Shown: positions 7,920-16,772, counted from the stretch's first letter. The stretch: DNA of 64,000 bases from Jezberella montanilacus (GCF_003003055.1 NZ_PVTV01000017.1:112610-176609); one strand, 5' to 3'. The notes: generated by a model not told the origin, from the letters alone. Made by a program: numbers and translations.

Positions 7920-8930
7920 TTACACCAGTGGGAATAAAGCAGCAAGACGTGTAGCGAGCTTATGGCCGCTTAACCATGCTCCCTCGATACGACCACCATG
8001 CAACCAGTCGCCGCATAAACCAAGTTTGATTTCGCCAGAGAGATAGCACTCAGGCGGGGTGGCAAGAGAGCCACTGGCGTAACGCCAGCGGTGAGTCGTT
8101 ATTGCTGCGTCCTTGCAGTTAAAGCCGAGCTGAGCGAGACAAGCCACCATTTGAGCCGTTGCATCTTCTTTGCTTAATTCCACAAAGGTTTGGCTCCATT
8201 GTGGATTGGCGTGAACCACCCAGTACTCGTCGCCAACGCGTTCAGGTTTGGAATTATTGCGACAAACCCAGCTGATGATTTCATTATTGACAAAGCCCGC
8301 GTCCAGATCAAACGCCGGTTGAGTCACAAACTTAATCATCAGCGTCCAGCAGGCATTCATGTTGCTTGCTGCAGCGAGTGCGCTCGCCCAACTATCCACT
8401 TCTTTAACTAAAACCAGCGCTTGCGGTGAGGGGATGGCGAGTACCAACCCATCGTAGGCCGTGTTCATTCTTCCTGCTTCACTACTGTGCAGAACCCAAG
8501 TGCTGCCCACCCGTTCAATCTGACTGATGGTCTGCTCGAACTGAATAGGCAGGCGTTTAGCCAAATGCTTACCGAGCGAGCTCATGCCTGGTGTCGCGAC
8601 ATAACGCTGGTCTCTGGATTGGCTAGCGCGCCAGTGTTTATCTTCGAACACTTTCAGGTTAGGCGCCCACAGCGCCACTTGTTTTTGATCCATCCAGGAA
8701 GCAACGGTCTGAATAAACGCAGGGTCACGCGCCGTAAAGTACTGCGCCCCGTGGTCAGCTTCCCAGTTTGCACTACGCCGAGTACTCATTCGGCCACTCG
8801 CACCGCGACTCTTTTCGAACACTTCAACGATAAAGCCGAGTGCCTGCAGTTCTGTGGCACACGTTAAGCCGGCTAATCCAGCGCCGATTATTACGATTTT
8901 TTGCTTTGGTACATCAATAGAATTCAACAT
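7920..8930 (-). CDS. Renalase-like NAD(P)/FAD-dependent oxidoreductase
   Basis: A 336-residue flavoprotein of the amine-oxidase/renalase-like group (COG3380). The FAD-binding start is IVIIGAGLAGLTCATEL (about residues 12-28), then EKSRGASGRMSTRR (about 39-52), where GRMST is typical of this group, and the HGAQYFTARD block. The C-terminal FAD motif is GLCGDWLHGGRIEGAWLSG (about 305-323). Members are soluble oxidoreductases often found beside cryptochrome or photolyase genes. It is divergent from the photolyase operon and convergent with the DUF2805 gene. The substrate is unknown; renalase itself oxidises isomeric dihydronicotinamides. Confidence 0.88.
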   Translation of the reverse strand: MLNSIDVPKQKIVIIGAGLAGLTCATELQALGFIVEVFEKSRGASGRMSTRRSANWEADHGAQYFTARDPAFIQTVASWMDQKQVALWAPNLKVFEDKHWRASQSRDQRYVATPGMSSLGKHLAKRLPIQFEQTISQIERVGSTWVLHSSEAGRMNTAYDGLVLAIPSPQALVLVKEVDSWASALAAASNMNACWTLMIKFVTQPAFDLDAGFVNNEIISWVCRNNSKPERVGDEYWVVHANPQWSQTFVELSKEDATAQMVACLAQLGFNCKDAAITTHRWRYASGSLATPPECYLSGEIKLGLCGDWLHGGRIEGAWLSGHKLATRLAALFPLV

Positions 8931-9026
8931 GTAGGGGTATTCTGAAACGGGGTAAGCGGAGTGGGGTATCGACGTTAGAATAACTCGTTTGGCTGGTTGC
9001 CTTTAATCCTGTGGGTAAAGTTAAAA

Positions 9027-9170
9027 ATGGAAACACGAGACGATCGTTGCTGCGGGTCTGGCACCTGTATCATTAATGAAGAAGGCCAATGCTGGTGCGG
9101 GCAGGTGTGGGATGGTGAACAAATGTGCGCGCCGCGACTCGATTCCGATGGCTCAGACGAGGCGTCGTGA
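9027..9170 (+). CDS. Small Cys-rich protein coupled to cryptochrome DASH
   Basis: An open frame of 47 residues not long enough for usual gene tracks. It starts at ATG 9027 and contains RCCGSGTCIINEEGQCWCG followed by QVWDGEQMCAP. That gives six cysteines with CC-x4-C and C-x-C spacing suggestive of a metal or cluster site, and an acidic tail. The stop TGA at 9168-9170 overlaps the GTG start of the photolyase (9167) as GTGA, a classical coupling arrangement. I recall similar short Cys-rich proteins beside photolyase genes but cannot name a family. No function is assigned. Confidence 0.7.
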   Translation: METRDDRCCGSGTCIINEEGQCWCGQVWDGEQMCAPRLDSDGSDEAS

Positions 9171-10459
9171 CCGTCCTGATTTACTGGTTTCGACAGGATC
9201 TCCGCCTCGCCGATAACCCTGCGTTATCGCGAGCCTGTGCGGAAGCTGATTGTCTTTTACCCATCTATGTCTTTGACCCGGCAGACGACGCGCCAACCGA
9301 ATGGGGGTTTAATCGGGTTGGTAGCCACCGGCGAGCATTTTTGCGAGAGTCACTTGATGACCTGAAGCGTCAACTGAGAGCGTTGGGTTCTGATCTTTTT
9401 GAGTTTTCTGGCGATCTTCAAACTGTCATAGCCTCACTGTCCGTAGCAGTAAACGCAACGGCTATCTATTGCGAGCAAATTGAAGCGCCTGAAGAGATTG
9501 ATCAAGTAATTCGCCTTCAAAGCTTGGGTATCGCAGTCAGACAGTGTTGGCAATCAAGCATGCTTGAGCCACAGGATCTCCCTTTTGATTTAACGGCGAT
9601 ACCAGATGTGTTTACTGCCTTTCGTCAAAAGGTTGAGAAAGCAAATCTCAGATTTGCCAGCCCAGTCTCGTCGGTCACATGGATCCCGCCCCTACCTGTT
9701 TGGCAAACGCCGTCGGTGCAGACTAGTGATCTCCGCGCAGAAAGTCACCTTAAATCGTTTGTGGGTGGTGAAGTTGCTGCAGATCTCCATCTCAAGCAAT
9801 ATTTTGATCGCCGCTTGCCCGATACATACAAACAAACGCGTAATAAGTTATTGGGGATGGATTACTCAAGCAAGTTTTCTCCCTGGTTAAGCTTAGGCTG
9901 TGTTTCTGCCAGAACAATCGCCGCCCAGCTTGACAACTATGAAAGTGAGCACGGCGCGAACGAAGGCACTTATTGGTTGTCGTTCGAACTGCTCTGGCGT
10001 GATTATTTTCGTTTCCTGCACTTTAAGTACGGCAGAAAACTCTATCGTAAAACTGGTTTGAGTGATCACCCACCCAGCAAATTCGGTCGGAGGCAATTCG
10101 CGCAATGGTGCGGCGGCCATACGGGCGAAGGTCTAATAGACGCCGCCATGAGAGAACTCAGCACAACCGGTTATCTCTCTAATCGCTTAAGACAAGTTGT
10201 GGCGAGTTATTTGATATACGACATGATGGGCGATTGGCGCGCCGGTGCTGCCTGGTTTGAATCCCAGTTGATTGATTATGACGTTTATAGCAATCAAGGC
10301 AATTGGCTTTATATCGCTGGTCGAGGTACGGATCCGAGAGGTGGCAGGGCATTTAATGTTGCCAAGCAAACGAACGATCATGATTCAAATGGCAATTATC
10401 GAAGACGCTGGTTGCAACAATCTGACGAATCAGTCCAGATACAGAAGAATGAAGAATGA
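9167..10459 (+). CDS. Cryptochrome DASH / deoxyribodipyrimidine photolyase family
   Basis: A 430-residue photolyase/cryptochrome. GTG at 9167 is chosen because the protein then begins VTVLIYWFRQDLRLADNPAL, the standard antenna-domain start; an upstream ATG at 9125 would add an unrelated basic stretch and lies inside the 47-residue gene. The FAD domain shows WLSFELLWRDYFRFLHFKYG and, near the end, GYLSNRLRQVVASYL, IDYDVYSNQGNW and DPRGGRAFN. These are diagnostic of the DASH group rather than class I CPD photolyase. The DASH group repairs CPDs mainly in single-stranded DNA and binds FAD with a folate antenna. It overlaps the next photolyase-like gene by ATGA. Confidence 0.93.
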   Translation: MTVLIYWFRQDLRLADNPALSRACAEADCLLPIYVFDPADDAPTEWGFNRVGSHRRAFLRESLDDLKRQLRALGSDLFEFSGDLQTVIASLSVAVNATAIYCEQIEAPEEIDQVIRLQSLGIAVRQCWQSSMLEPQDLPFDLTAIPDVFTAFRQKVEKANLRFASPVSSVTWIPPLPVWQTPSVQTSDLRAESHLKSFVGGEVAADLHLKQYFDRRLPDTYKQTRNKLLGMDYSSKFSPWLSLGCVSARTIAAQLDNYESEHGANEGTYWLSFELLWRDYFRFLHFKYGRKLYRKTGLSDHPPSKFGRRQFAQWCGGHTGEGLIDAAMRELSTTGYLSNRLRQVVASYLIYDMMGDWRAGAAWFESQLIDYDVYSNQGNWLYIAGRGTDPRGGRAFNVAKQTNDHDSNGNYRRRWLQQSDESVQIQKNEE

Positions 10460-11991
10460 CTAAGAAAAAAAGACTCGTGCTGATTCTGGGTGATCAATTA
10501 GACCTTCAGGGATCGGCTTTGCGCGGATTCGATAGAGAGACGGACGAAATCTTCATGATTGAATCGGCCGAAGAAGCTCAATACGTCTGGACGCACAAAG
10601 CGAAAATCGCTTTGTTTTTGTCGGCGATGCGTCACTTCGCTCAAGTGCTTGAAGCTGACGGATATCCGCTTCATTACCTCAAGGCGTCATCCCTTTCGAT
10701 TACCGAGGCACTCAGAGCCTATCTGCTCGAAAAGCAGATCAAATACTTGGTGTGTACAGAGCCAGGCGAGTGGCGACTGAAGCAATCTTTAAAAGCCTTA
10801 GCAAAAGAGCTCGCTATTGAAATCGAGATGCGTGAAGATGAGCACTTCTTTTGTACACATCATATTTTTGATGAATGGGCTAAAGACAAAAAAGAATTAA
10901 GGCTCGAGTATTTTTACCGGCTGATGCGCAAGAAACACAACATTTTGCTCGATGAAAATGGCGAACCCGAGGGCGGGCAGTGGAATTTCGATCAAGATAA
11001 TCGAAAACCATATCCTAAAAAAGGTCCAGGGATGATTGATGGCCCCTTGTCTTTTGAAACCGATCAGATCACCAGTGAAGTGCTTGAGTATGTTGGTGAG
11101 GCATATGAAAGTCACCCGGGTTCCTTAGCTCATTTCAATTGGCCCGTAACGAGACAACAAGCGCTTGAGGCGCTCAATTACTTCGTTACTTATCGCTTGC
11201 AAAACTTTGGTACCTTTCAAGATGCCATGTGGACCGATACGCCGTTTGGCTGGCACTCGATGCTTTCGAGTTCATTAAACTTGAAACTCTTGAATCCACG
11301 TGAAGTCATTGCCGCCGTGATCGATGGCTGGAGGCAACACGGATTTGATTTGTCAGCCGTTGAAGGTTTTGTCAGGCAAATTCTCGGGTGGCGTGAGTTC
11401 GTACGAGGGATGTATTACCTTGACATGCCAAAGATGGCTGAAGATAACTACTACGAACACGACAGAGCCTTGCCCAACTGGTACTGGACAGGCGAAACGG
11501 ACATGGCATGCATGAAAGATGCCGTCAGGCAAACGATGAAATATGGTTATGCCCATCATATTCAACGTCTCATGGTGACTGGCAACTTTGCTCTGCTTGC
11601 AGAAGTGTTGCCTTCTGAGGTCTGCGCCTGGTATCTGGCAGTCTATGTTGATGCAATCGAGTGGGTAGAGTTGCCAAACACTGCAGGTATGGCCTTGTTT
11701 GCCAATGGTGGTCGATTTACCAGCAAACCCTATGTCGCGAGTGGCGCTTACATCAAGCGCATGAGCAATTATTGCTCGTCATGTAAATACAAACCAGACG
11801 TCCGCTTTGGTGAAATGGCTTGCCCCGTTACCACGCTCTATTGGAATTTTCTAATCAAGCACCGCGCGCAATTCGACGCAAGCCCGCGCACGAGGCTGAT
11901 GACAGTTAATTTGAACAAAATTAGTGTTGAGGATCAGCAAGCGATTCAGGCTCACGCTCAAGTGGTACTCAATAACCTCGACCGACTATAA
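10456..11991 (+). CDS. Iron-sulfur (6-4) photolyase-like protein (FeS-BCP, PhrB/CryB family)
   Basis: A 511-residue member of the prokaryotic photolyase-related family that carries FAD, a lumazine-type antenna and a [4Fe-4S] cluster and repairs (6-4) photoproducts. Four cysteines at 352, 440, 443 and 456 (in TGETDMACM, NYCSSCKYKP and GEMACPVTTLYW) have the same spacing as the cluster ligands I recall for Agrobacterium PhrB (350, 438, 441, 454). The N-terminus LVLILGDQLDLQ and the core YGYAHHIQRLMVTGNFALL are also typical. It starts with an ATGA overlap on the DASH gene, so the two light-dependent enzymes are translated from one message. Confidence 0.94.
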   Translation: MTKKKRLVLILGDQLDLQGSALRGFDRETDEIFMIESAEEAQYVWTHKAKIALFLSAMRHFAQVLEADGYPLHYLKASSLSITEALRAYLLEKQIKYLVCTEPGEWRLKQSLKALAKELAIEIEMREDEHFFCTHHIFDEWAKDKKELRLEYFYRLMRKKHNILLDENGEPEGGQWNFDQDNRKPYPKKGPGMIDGPLSFETDQITSEVLEYVGEAYESHPGSLAHFNWPVTRQQALEALNYFVTYRLQNFGTFQDAMWTDTPFGWHSMLSSSLNLKLLNPREVIAAVIDGWRQHGFDLSAVEGFVRQILGWREFVRGMYYLDMPKMAEDNYYEHDRALPNWYWTGETDMACMKDAVRQTMKYGYAHHIQRLMVTGNFALLAEVLPSEVCAWYLAVYVDAIEWVELPNTAGMALFANGGRFTSKPYVASGAYIKRMSNYCSSCKYKPDVRFGEMACPVTTLYWNFLIKHRAQFDASPRTRLMTVNLNKISVEDQQAIQAHAQVVLNNLDRL

Positions 11992-12000
11992 ACGCACGCT

Positions 12001-12171
12001 ATGGCTACTTCGTTCAAAGGCAATAAAAGTTTTCTGCCAAGTAAACAGTGTGTTGTCTGTAAAAAGGAAATGACTTGGCGTAAAGCTTGGGAAAAGAATT
12101 GGGACACGATCAAATATTGCTCCGATCGTTGTCGGGCTCAAAAAACGAGCTCAAGGACTTTTACGTCGTGA
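12001..12171 (+). CDS. DUF2256 domain small zinc-finger-like protein
   Basis: A 56-residue protein starting at ATG 12001, 9 bases after the photolyase stop. It begins MATSFKGNKSFLPSKQCVVC and continues KKEMTWRKAWEKNWDTIKYC, then SDRCRAQ. The pairs C-x2-C and C-x3-C with MTWRKAWEKNWD match DUF2256, a short family commonly next to photolyase/cryptochrome genes. It probably binds zinc; its role is unknown. It ends 16 bases from the stop of the convergent SDR gene. Confidence 0.88.
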   Translation: MATSFKGNKSFLPSKQCVVCKKEMTWRKAWEKNWDTIKYCSDRCRAQKTSSRTFTS

Positions 12172-12186
12172 CGCCTCTGAGCTTAC

Positions 12187-12882
12187 TCACCACGGCAATT
12201 TTTCACCCGAGTAGGTCAGAAAGCTGCCCGAATCCTCTTTAGTCAGCCCGTCAATAACCTTGAACATGTCAGCGACCGCGTCACTTGCAGGACGACCAAT
12301 CTGTTGACCGCGAAAGGGTTTTGATAAATCAGAGTTGACGGTGCCAGGATGCAGAGCAATCAACACAGCATTTGGCTTTGTCCTGTCTAATTCAATCGCT
12401 GCCGTTTTGAGCAACATGTTTAAAGCAGCTTTTGACGCTCGGTAGCTGTACCAGCCTCCCAGGCGATTATCCTCGATGCTGCCGACCTTGGCAGACAAGG
12501 TCACCATGACGCTATGCTGAGGATCCAGCAACTTTGAGAAATGACGAAGTGTCAAAGCCGGGCCGATCGCATTGATTTGCATCATTTGATGAAGCTGCTC
12601 GGCATTAAGATCATCCAATCTCTTTTCGGGCATGAAGCTATCCGAATGTAAGGCACCAATCGTGTTAATGATGAGTTGAAAAGGTGCTTGAGTAGCCAGC
12701 GATAGAGCAGATGATTCAATAGACGCCGGGTCGAAGTAATCGATAGGGGGATGGGTTTGACGGCTTAATCCGGTCACCGCAGAGCAATCAGGATGTTGTT
12801 CGAGTAGATCCATGAACGCCGTGCCGATCGTCCCAGAGCAGCCAACGACCAGAGCGCGAAATGGTTTGGATAATGTTGCCAT
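12187..12882 (-). CDS. SDR family oxidoreductase, C-factor (CsgA)-like
   Basis: A 231-residue short-chain dehydrogenase. The nucleotide-binding glycine motif is VVGCSGTIGTAF (residues about 12-23), NTIGA is present, and the catalytic Tyr-Lys pair is YSYRASK near residue 150. The sequence LHPGTVNSDLSKPF is typical of the C-factor-like subgroup. Such SDRs are common companions of photolyase, DUF2256 and DUF393 genes. The substrate is unknown. It is transcribed towards the photolyase operon and divergently from the DUF393 gene. Confidence 0.87.
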   Translation of the reverse strand: MATLSKPFRALVVGCSGTIGTAFMDLLEQHPDCSAVTGLSRQTHPPIDYFDPASIESSALSLATQAPFQLIINTIGALHSDSFMPEKRLDDLNAEQLHQMMQINAIGPALTLRHFSKLLDPQHSVMVTLSAKVGSIEDNRLGGWYSYRASKAALNMLLKTAAIELDRTKPNAVLIALHPGTVNSDLSKPFRGQQIGRPASDAVADMFKVIDGLTKEDSGSFLTYSGEKLPW

Positions 12883-12952
12883 AAAAGCTTACAGCCTTAT
12901 ATCGGTTGAGGGTTTGTGACCAAGGTTAAACAATACGCCGTAAACTAAGTCA

Positions 12953-13366
12953 ATGAATAGCCAACTTCAAAAATTGACGCTTTTTTATGATGGGCTCTGC
13001 CCGCTGTGTCTTGCGGAGATCCGGTTTTTGTCGCGACGTAACGAAGCAGGGTTGTTGGATTTCATTGACATCAACTCGAGCCAATTTGAAGCCAACTCGG
13101 TTGGTGTGTCGTGCGAGCAGGCACTGGCGGCGATGTACGGTCAATATGCAGATGGACAATTGATCCAAGGGCCTGCTGTTTTCGCTGCCGCCTATCAGCG
13201 TGCCAGCTTATCGTTTTTAGCTTGGATTTTCTCAAGAAAATCGTTACAACCCTTACTTGAACTGGCCTATCAATTTTTTGCCCGTAATCGGCATAAAATT
13301 TCTCAACTAATCGGGCCATGCGCCTTATGGCTTGAAAGCAAGACGAATAAGACAAAAAAAAGCTAG
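12953..13366 (+). CDS. DUF393 (DCC family) thiol-disulfide oxidoreductase-like protein
   Basis: A 137-residue protein of the DUF393/DCC family with a predicted thioredoxin-like fold. The signature TLFYDGLCPLC carries the CxxC motif near residue 20, followed by LSRRN and FIDINS. A hydrophobic stretch SFLAWIFSRKSLQPLLELAY is near the C-terminus. The family is frequently linked to photolyase regions. A dithiol redox role is likely but unproven. It starts 70 bases from the divergent SDR gene, a spacer long enough for two promoters. Confidence 0.85.
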   Translation: MNSQLQKLTLFYDGLCPLCLAEIRFLSRRNEAGLLDFIDINSSQFEANSVGVSCEQALAAMYGQYADGQLIQGPAVFAAAYQRASLSFLAWIFSRKSLQPLLELAYQFFARNRHKISQLIGPCALWLESKTNKTKKS

Positions 13367-13403
13367 ACGAAGAAGACACATAAAACTAAAAAAATTGGCA
13401 GAC

Positions 13404-14561
13404 ATGATTACTGACAACGAATTAAACAAAAAACGACTCGACAACATACGTGAATTCGTTCGCGACCTCGCGATCCCGGCCGAAGCGCTGGTCGTTGAAC
13501 GCAATCAAATCCCTGAATCTTTGGTTGAGGTGATGAGAGCCAATGGATATTTTGGCTGGAGCATCCCCGAAGAGTTCGGCGGCAGTGGGCTAACCACCGA
13601 AGAGCTCGCTCTGGCAAATATCGAGATCTCTCAAGCAGCGACGGCATTTCGAGCACGGGCAGGTACGAATACAGGGATCGGCTCTGAGGGCTTGGTTCAA
13701 GATGGCACCCCTGCTCAAAAAGCTAAGTGGTTGCCTAAGCTCGCATCGGGTGAGATCACAGGATGTCTTGCTCTGACCGAACCAGAGGCAGGTTCAGACG
13801 CTACCTCACTTAAGACGTCCGCGCTTCTTGACGCCAACAACAAGGGTCGTTTCCTGATCAATGGTACAAAACGCTACATTACGAACGCACCTATTGCGGA
13901 TCTTTTTACTGTGTTCGCCAGAACTGATCCTGATAATTTAGGTGCTCGTGGGATTTCGGCATTTCTCATACCCAAAGACCGAGTAGGCATTACCGCAGGG
14001 CCTGAGCACAGAAAAATGGGGCAAGCGGGTTCACCAGTATCAGAGGTCTATCTAAAAGATGTACATGCAAGCTTTGACGATGTCCTGGGTGGGCAATTAG
14101 GGGCCGGGTTCGCGACCGCCATGAAGGCGCTCAATAAGCAGCGCATTAACCTGGCGGCACTATGTATTGGACCAGCCATTCGTCTGTTGGATGAGGCCTT
14201 AGATCACGTCAAGCGACGCACTCAATTTGGGCAACCCATCGGAGAATTCCAGTTGGTTCAAGCCATGATCGCAGAAAGTAAGGTCGAAATCGAGGCGGCC
14301 AAAGCACTTGTGCTGGAGACCGCTCGCGCCCGTGATCGTGGCGAGGACATTACGACGCAGGCGTCCATCTGTAAATACTTCGCCTCCGAGATGTGTGGTC
14401 GTGTCGCTGATCGTGTCGTGCAGATTTTTGGCGGAGCTGGCTATTGCGCCGATATTGGTGGGCCGATTGAAATGCTTTATCGGGATGTTCGTTTGTTTCG
14501 CCTCTACGAGGGAACCAGTCAGATTCACTTGTTAAATATCGCCAAGAGGATCATGAAATAA
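13404..14561 (+). CDS. Acyl-CoA dehydrogenase
   Basis: A 385-residue FAD acyl-CoA dehydrogenase forming the trans-2,3 double bond of an acyl-CoA. ATG 13404 is used; the frame is open further upstream but that part is Lys/Arg-rich and unlike the family. FAD motifs are CLALTEPEAGSD and TKRYITNA; the C-terminal signature is QIFGGAGYCAD. The catalytic base is the Glu of LYEGTSQIH near residue 370. It is followed after one base by a second acyl-CoA dehydrogenase and then a Bug receptor, so the pair may act on the acid imported with that receptor. The substrate is not known. Confidence 0.93.
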   Translation: MITDNELNKKRLDNIREFVRDLAIPAEALVVERNQIPESLVEVMRANGYFGWSIPEEFGGSGLTTEELALANIEISQAATAFRARAGTNTGIGSEGLVQDGTPAQKAKWLPKLASGEITGCLALTEPEAGSDATSLKTSALLDANNKGRFLINGTKRYITNAPIADLFTVFARTDPDNLGARGISAFLIPKDRVGITAGPEHRKMGQAGSPVSEVYLKDVHASFDDVLGGQLGAGFATAMKALNKQRINLAALCIGPAIRLLDEALDHVKRRTQFGQPIGEFQLVQAMIAESKVEIEAAKALVLETARARDRGEDITTQASICKYFASEMCGRVADRVVQIFGGAGYCADIGGPIEMLYRDVRLFRLYEGTSQIHLLNIAKRIMK

Positions 14562-14562
14562 C

Positions 14563-15726
14563 ATGCTCGAGCACAGTGAACAGGTCACTACGATCAAACA
14601 GCGGGTGCGCCACTTCATCGAAACGGAGGCGATACCTAGAGAAGATCCCGCTATTGCGCATGATGTGATAGCGCTGGATCGAGTAGCCAGTGAGCTAAGG
14701 CAGATCGCCATCGATCATGGCATTTACGCCCCTCAGTTACCAGAGTCACTGGGCGGTCTTGGCTTATCGTGGCGCGATCTTTCAGTGGTCGTTGAAGAGT
14801 CCGGACGTAGTTTTCTTGGCCCTATCGCCATGAACTGTGCTGCCCCAGATCAACCAAATATGTTGACGCTGATGGATTGTGCTAATCCCGCTCAACGGGA
14901 AAAATATTTAGCCCCTTTGATCCAGGGGGAAGTGAGATCATGCTTCGCCATGACCGAGCCTGCGCCTGGCGCTGGCTCAGACCCCGCTATGCTGAAAACC
15001 AGGGCTGAACGGCGACACGGCAAGTGGGTAATTAACGGCAAAAAGTGGTTTATCAGTGGGGCCGTCAATGCCCACTTTGCACTGGTGCTTGCCCAGACCG
15101 CTGAGGGCGCGACGCTATTTATTGTCGAGACTAATAATCCCGGCTATCACTTGATCCGGAATATCCAGAGTATTGATGGTTATCAGATCGGTGGTCACGG
15201 CGAAATTGAATTCGTCGACTGCGAAGTCAGCGATGACGCGGTGCTAGGTGAAGTGGGCCAAGGTTTTCGTTATGCTCAAAAACGCTTGGAGCCCGCTCGC
15301 TTGCTGCATTGCATGCGCTTTATCGGACGAGTATCCAGAGCCATGGAGATTGCTCAACGTTACGTCACGACGCGCTCCTCATTTGGTGAGCCGCTGGCTG
15401 ACTTACAACAAGTCCAGGCCATGGTTGCTGATTCTCATATTGATTTATATGCGAGCAGATTGATGACGTGGGATGTGGCGCAAAAGCTTGATTTGAACCA
15501 ACCGGTGAAGCACGAATCGGCGATGACCAAGGTTTTTGTGTCGGAAGCGCTATATCGGGTTGCGGATCGCGCAGCACAAATGATGGGGGCACTCGGGATG
15601 TCTGAAGATTCACCCGTGTCGATGATCTTACGTGAGATGAGGCCTTTCAGAATTTATGATGGCGCCTCAGAAGTTCATCGAGCGACTTTGGCGAGACGTA
15701 TTTTAAAAACAAGTATGCGACCTTAA
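14563..15726 (+). CDS. Acyl-CoA dehydrogenase, ACAD10/11-like subgroup
   Basis: A 387-residue acyl-CoA dehydrogenase, paralogous to but clearly diverged from its neighbour. FAD-contacting blocks are CFAMTEPAPGAGSDP and GKKWFISGAVN, and the C-terminal signature is QMMGALGMSEDSP. At the usual catalytic Glu position it has Asp: RIYDGASEVHR near residue 374. This is seen in ACAD10/ACAD11-like enzymes that act on 4-hydroxyacyl-CoAs or branched substrates. The gene starts one base after the previous stop, so the two are co-translated and may act in sequence or as a heteromer. Confidence 0.92.
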   Translation: MLEHSEQVTTIKQRVRHFIETEAIPREDPAIAHDVIALDRVASELRQIAIDHGIYAPQLPESLGGLGLSWRDLSVVVEESGRSFLGPIAMNCAAPDQPNMLTLMDCANPAQREKYLAPLIQGEVRSCFAMTEPAPGAGSDPAMLKTRAERRHGKWVINGKKWFISGAVNAHFALVLAQTAEGATLFIVETNNPGYHLIRNIQSIDGYQIGGHGEIEFVDCEVSDDAVLGEVGQGFRYAQKRLEPARLLHCMRFIGRVSRAMEIAQRYVTTRSSFGEPLADLQQVQAMVADSHIDLYASRLMTWDVAQKLDLNQPVKHESAMTKVFVSEALYRVADRAAQMMGALGMSEDSPVSMILREMRPFRIYDGASEVHRATLARRILKTSMRP

Positions 15727-15743
15727 CGAGGGGTGCAAAAAAT

Positions 15744-16718
15744 ATGAAAAAGTTGATCCTCAAGTCGATTAGCCTGCTCGTCGTGGCGATTATGGCGGTT
15801 CCAGTTCAAGTGCACGCTCAGGATTGGCCAAATAAGTCGATCCGATTCATTTCGCCTTTCGCACCGGGTGGATCGAACGATATTGCTACGAGAGTCATTG
15901 CCGAGAAGCTGTCTCAAAAGCTAGTACAGCCCATCGTTGTCGAAAACAAACCTGGCGCGAACACTCGGATTGCGTCTGACTTGATTGCAAAGTCTGATCC
16001 GGATGGCTATAACTTCTTGATGGTTGCAGCACCACACACCACCAATCCTGCGCTTTACGGCAAACTGCCTTACGACACGTTGCAGGATTTCACACATATC
16101 GTTCAAGTTGTTCGGGCACCGCTGTTTTTAATTGTGCCGGCCAACTCTCCCTATACTAATGTCAAACAATTTTTAGATGCATCGGTCAAACAAGAGATTG
16201 GGTTCAACGTTTCTAGCCCGGGCAACGGAACAGCTCCCCATCTCGCACTCGAAGTCCTGAACTACATTGCCAAAGCAAACTTAAACCACATCCCGTACAA
16301 AGGTGATGCGCCTGCGGTGACTGACGTACTTGGAGGAAGGGTGGAGGCCGGTATACATCCTATCGTTGCGCCCCTGCCGCAAATTCAATCGGGGCGCATT
16401 CGTGTGTTAGCGGTCTTCGGTGATCACCGCTCGGGATTGCTGCCCGACGTGCCATCAATGGGCGAGTTAGGCTATCCGGATACAGGCGTTTACACGTGGT
16501 TTGGCTTAGTAGGCCCAGCCAAGCTGCCAGCCGACATGGTTAACCGGCTGAATCGAGACATCAATGATATTTTGGCTCAACCAGAGGTGACGGCCCGCTT
16601 TGTTGCATTGGGTATGGAGACTGTCGGCGGGACCTCACCGAAATTCACCGACTTCGTCCGCGCCGATATTGACAAGTGGAAGGATCTGGTTACCAAGAGG
16701 AACATCAGGCCAGATTAG
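15744..16718 (+). CDS. Bug family periplasmic tripartite tricarboxylate receptor (TctC)
   Basis: A 324-residue periplasmic receptor of the Bug/TctC family, greatly expanded in Alcaligenaceae and relatives. The signal peptide is residues 1-25 (MKKLILKSISLLVVAIMA, cut after VHAQ). The mature start WPNKSIRFISPFAPGGSND contains the Bug hallmark PFAPGGSND; later VENKPGANTRIA and a C-terminal TctC fold follow. It lies 17 bases after the acyl-CoA dehydrogenase pair, in the same operon. It probably captures a carboxylate for import; no TctA/B membrane genes are near. Confidence 0.94.
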   Translation: MKKLILKSISLLVVAIMAVPVQVHAQDWPNKSIRFISPFAPGGSNDIATRVIAEKLSQKLVQPIVVENKPGANTRIASDLIAKSDPDGYNFLMVAAPHTTNPALYGKLPYDTLQDFTHIVQVVRAPLFLIVPANSPYTNVKQFLDASVKQEIGFNVSSPGNGTAPHLALEVLNYIAKANLNHIPYKGDAPAVTDVLGGRVEAGIHPIVAPLPQIQSGRIRVLAVFGDHRSGLLPDVPSMGELGYPDTGVYTWFGLVGPAKLPADMVNRLNRDINDILAQPEVTARFVALGMETVGGTSPKFTDFVRADIDKWKDLVTKRNIRPD

Positions 16719-16736
16719 TCTGAACTGCCGGTATTT

Positions 16737-16772
16737 GAGCCATTTTTCGCTCAAAGTGTTTTTGAATGGCTC
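16737..16772. repeat. Inverted repeat after Bug receptor gene
   Basis: GAGCCATT (16737-16744) is matched by AATGGCTC (16765-16772) across a 20-base loop, 18 bases after the stop of the Bug gene. It may end that operon, but no U-tract follows, so a Rho-independent terminator is not established. Confidence 0.4.

Noticed and set aside
9125..9166. ATG start for cryptochrome DASH at 9125
   Set aside because: The added 14 residues are basic and unlike the family, and they lie within the 47-residue Cys-rich gene; GTG 9167 gives the family start.
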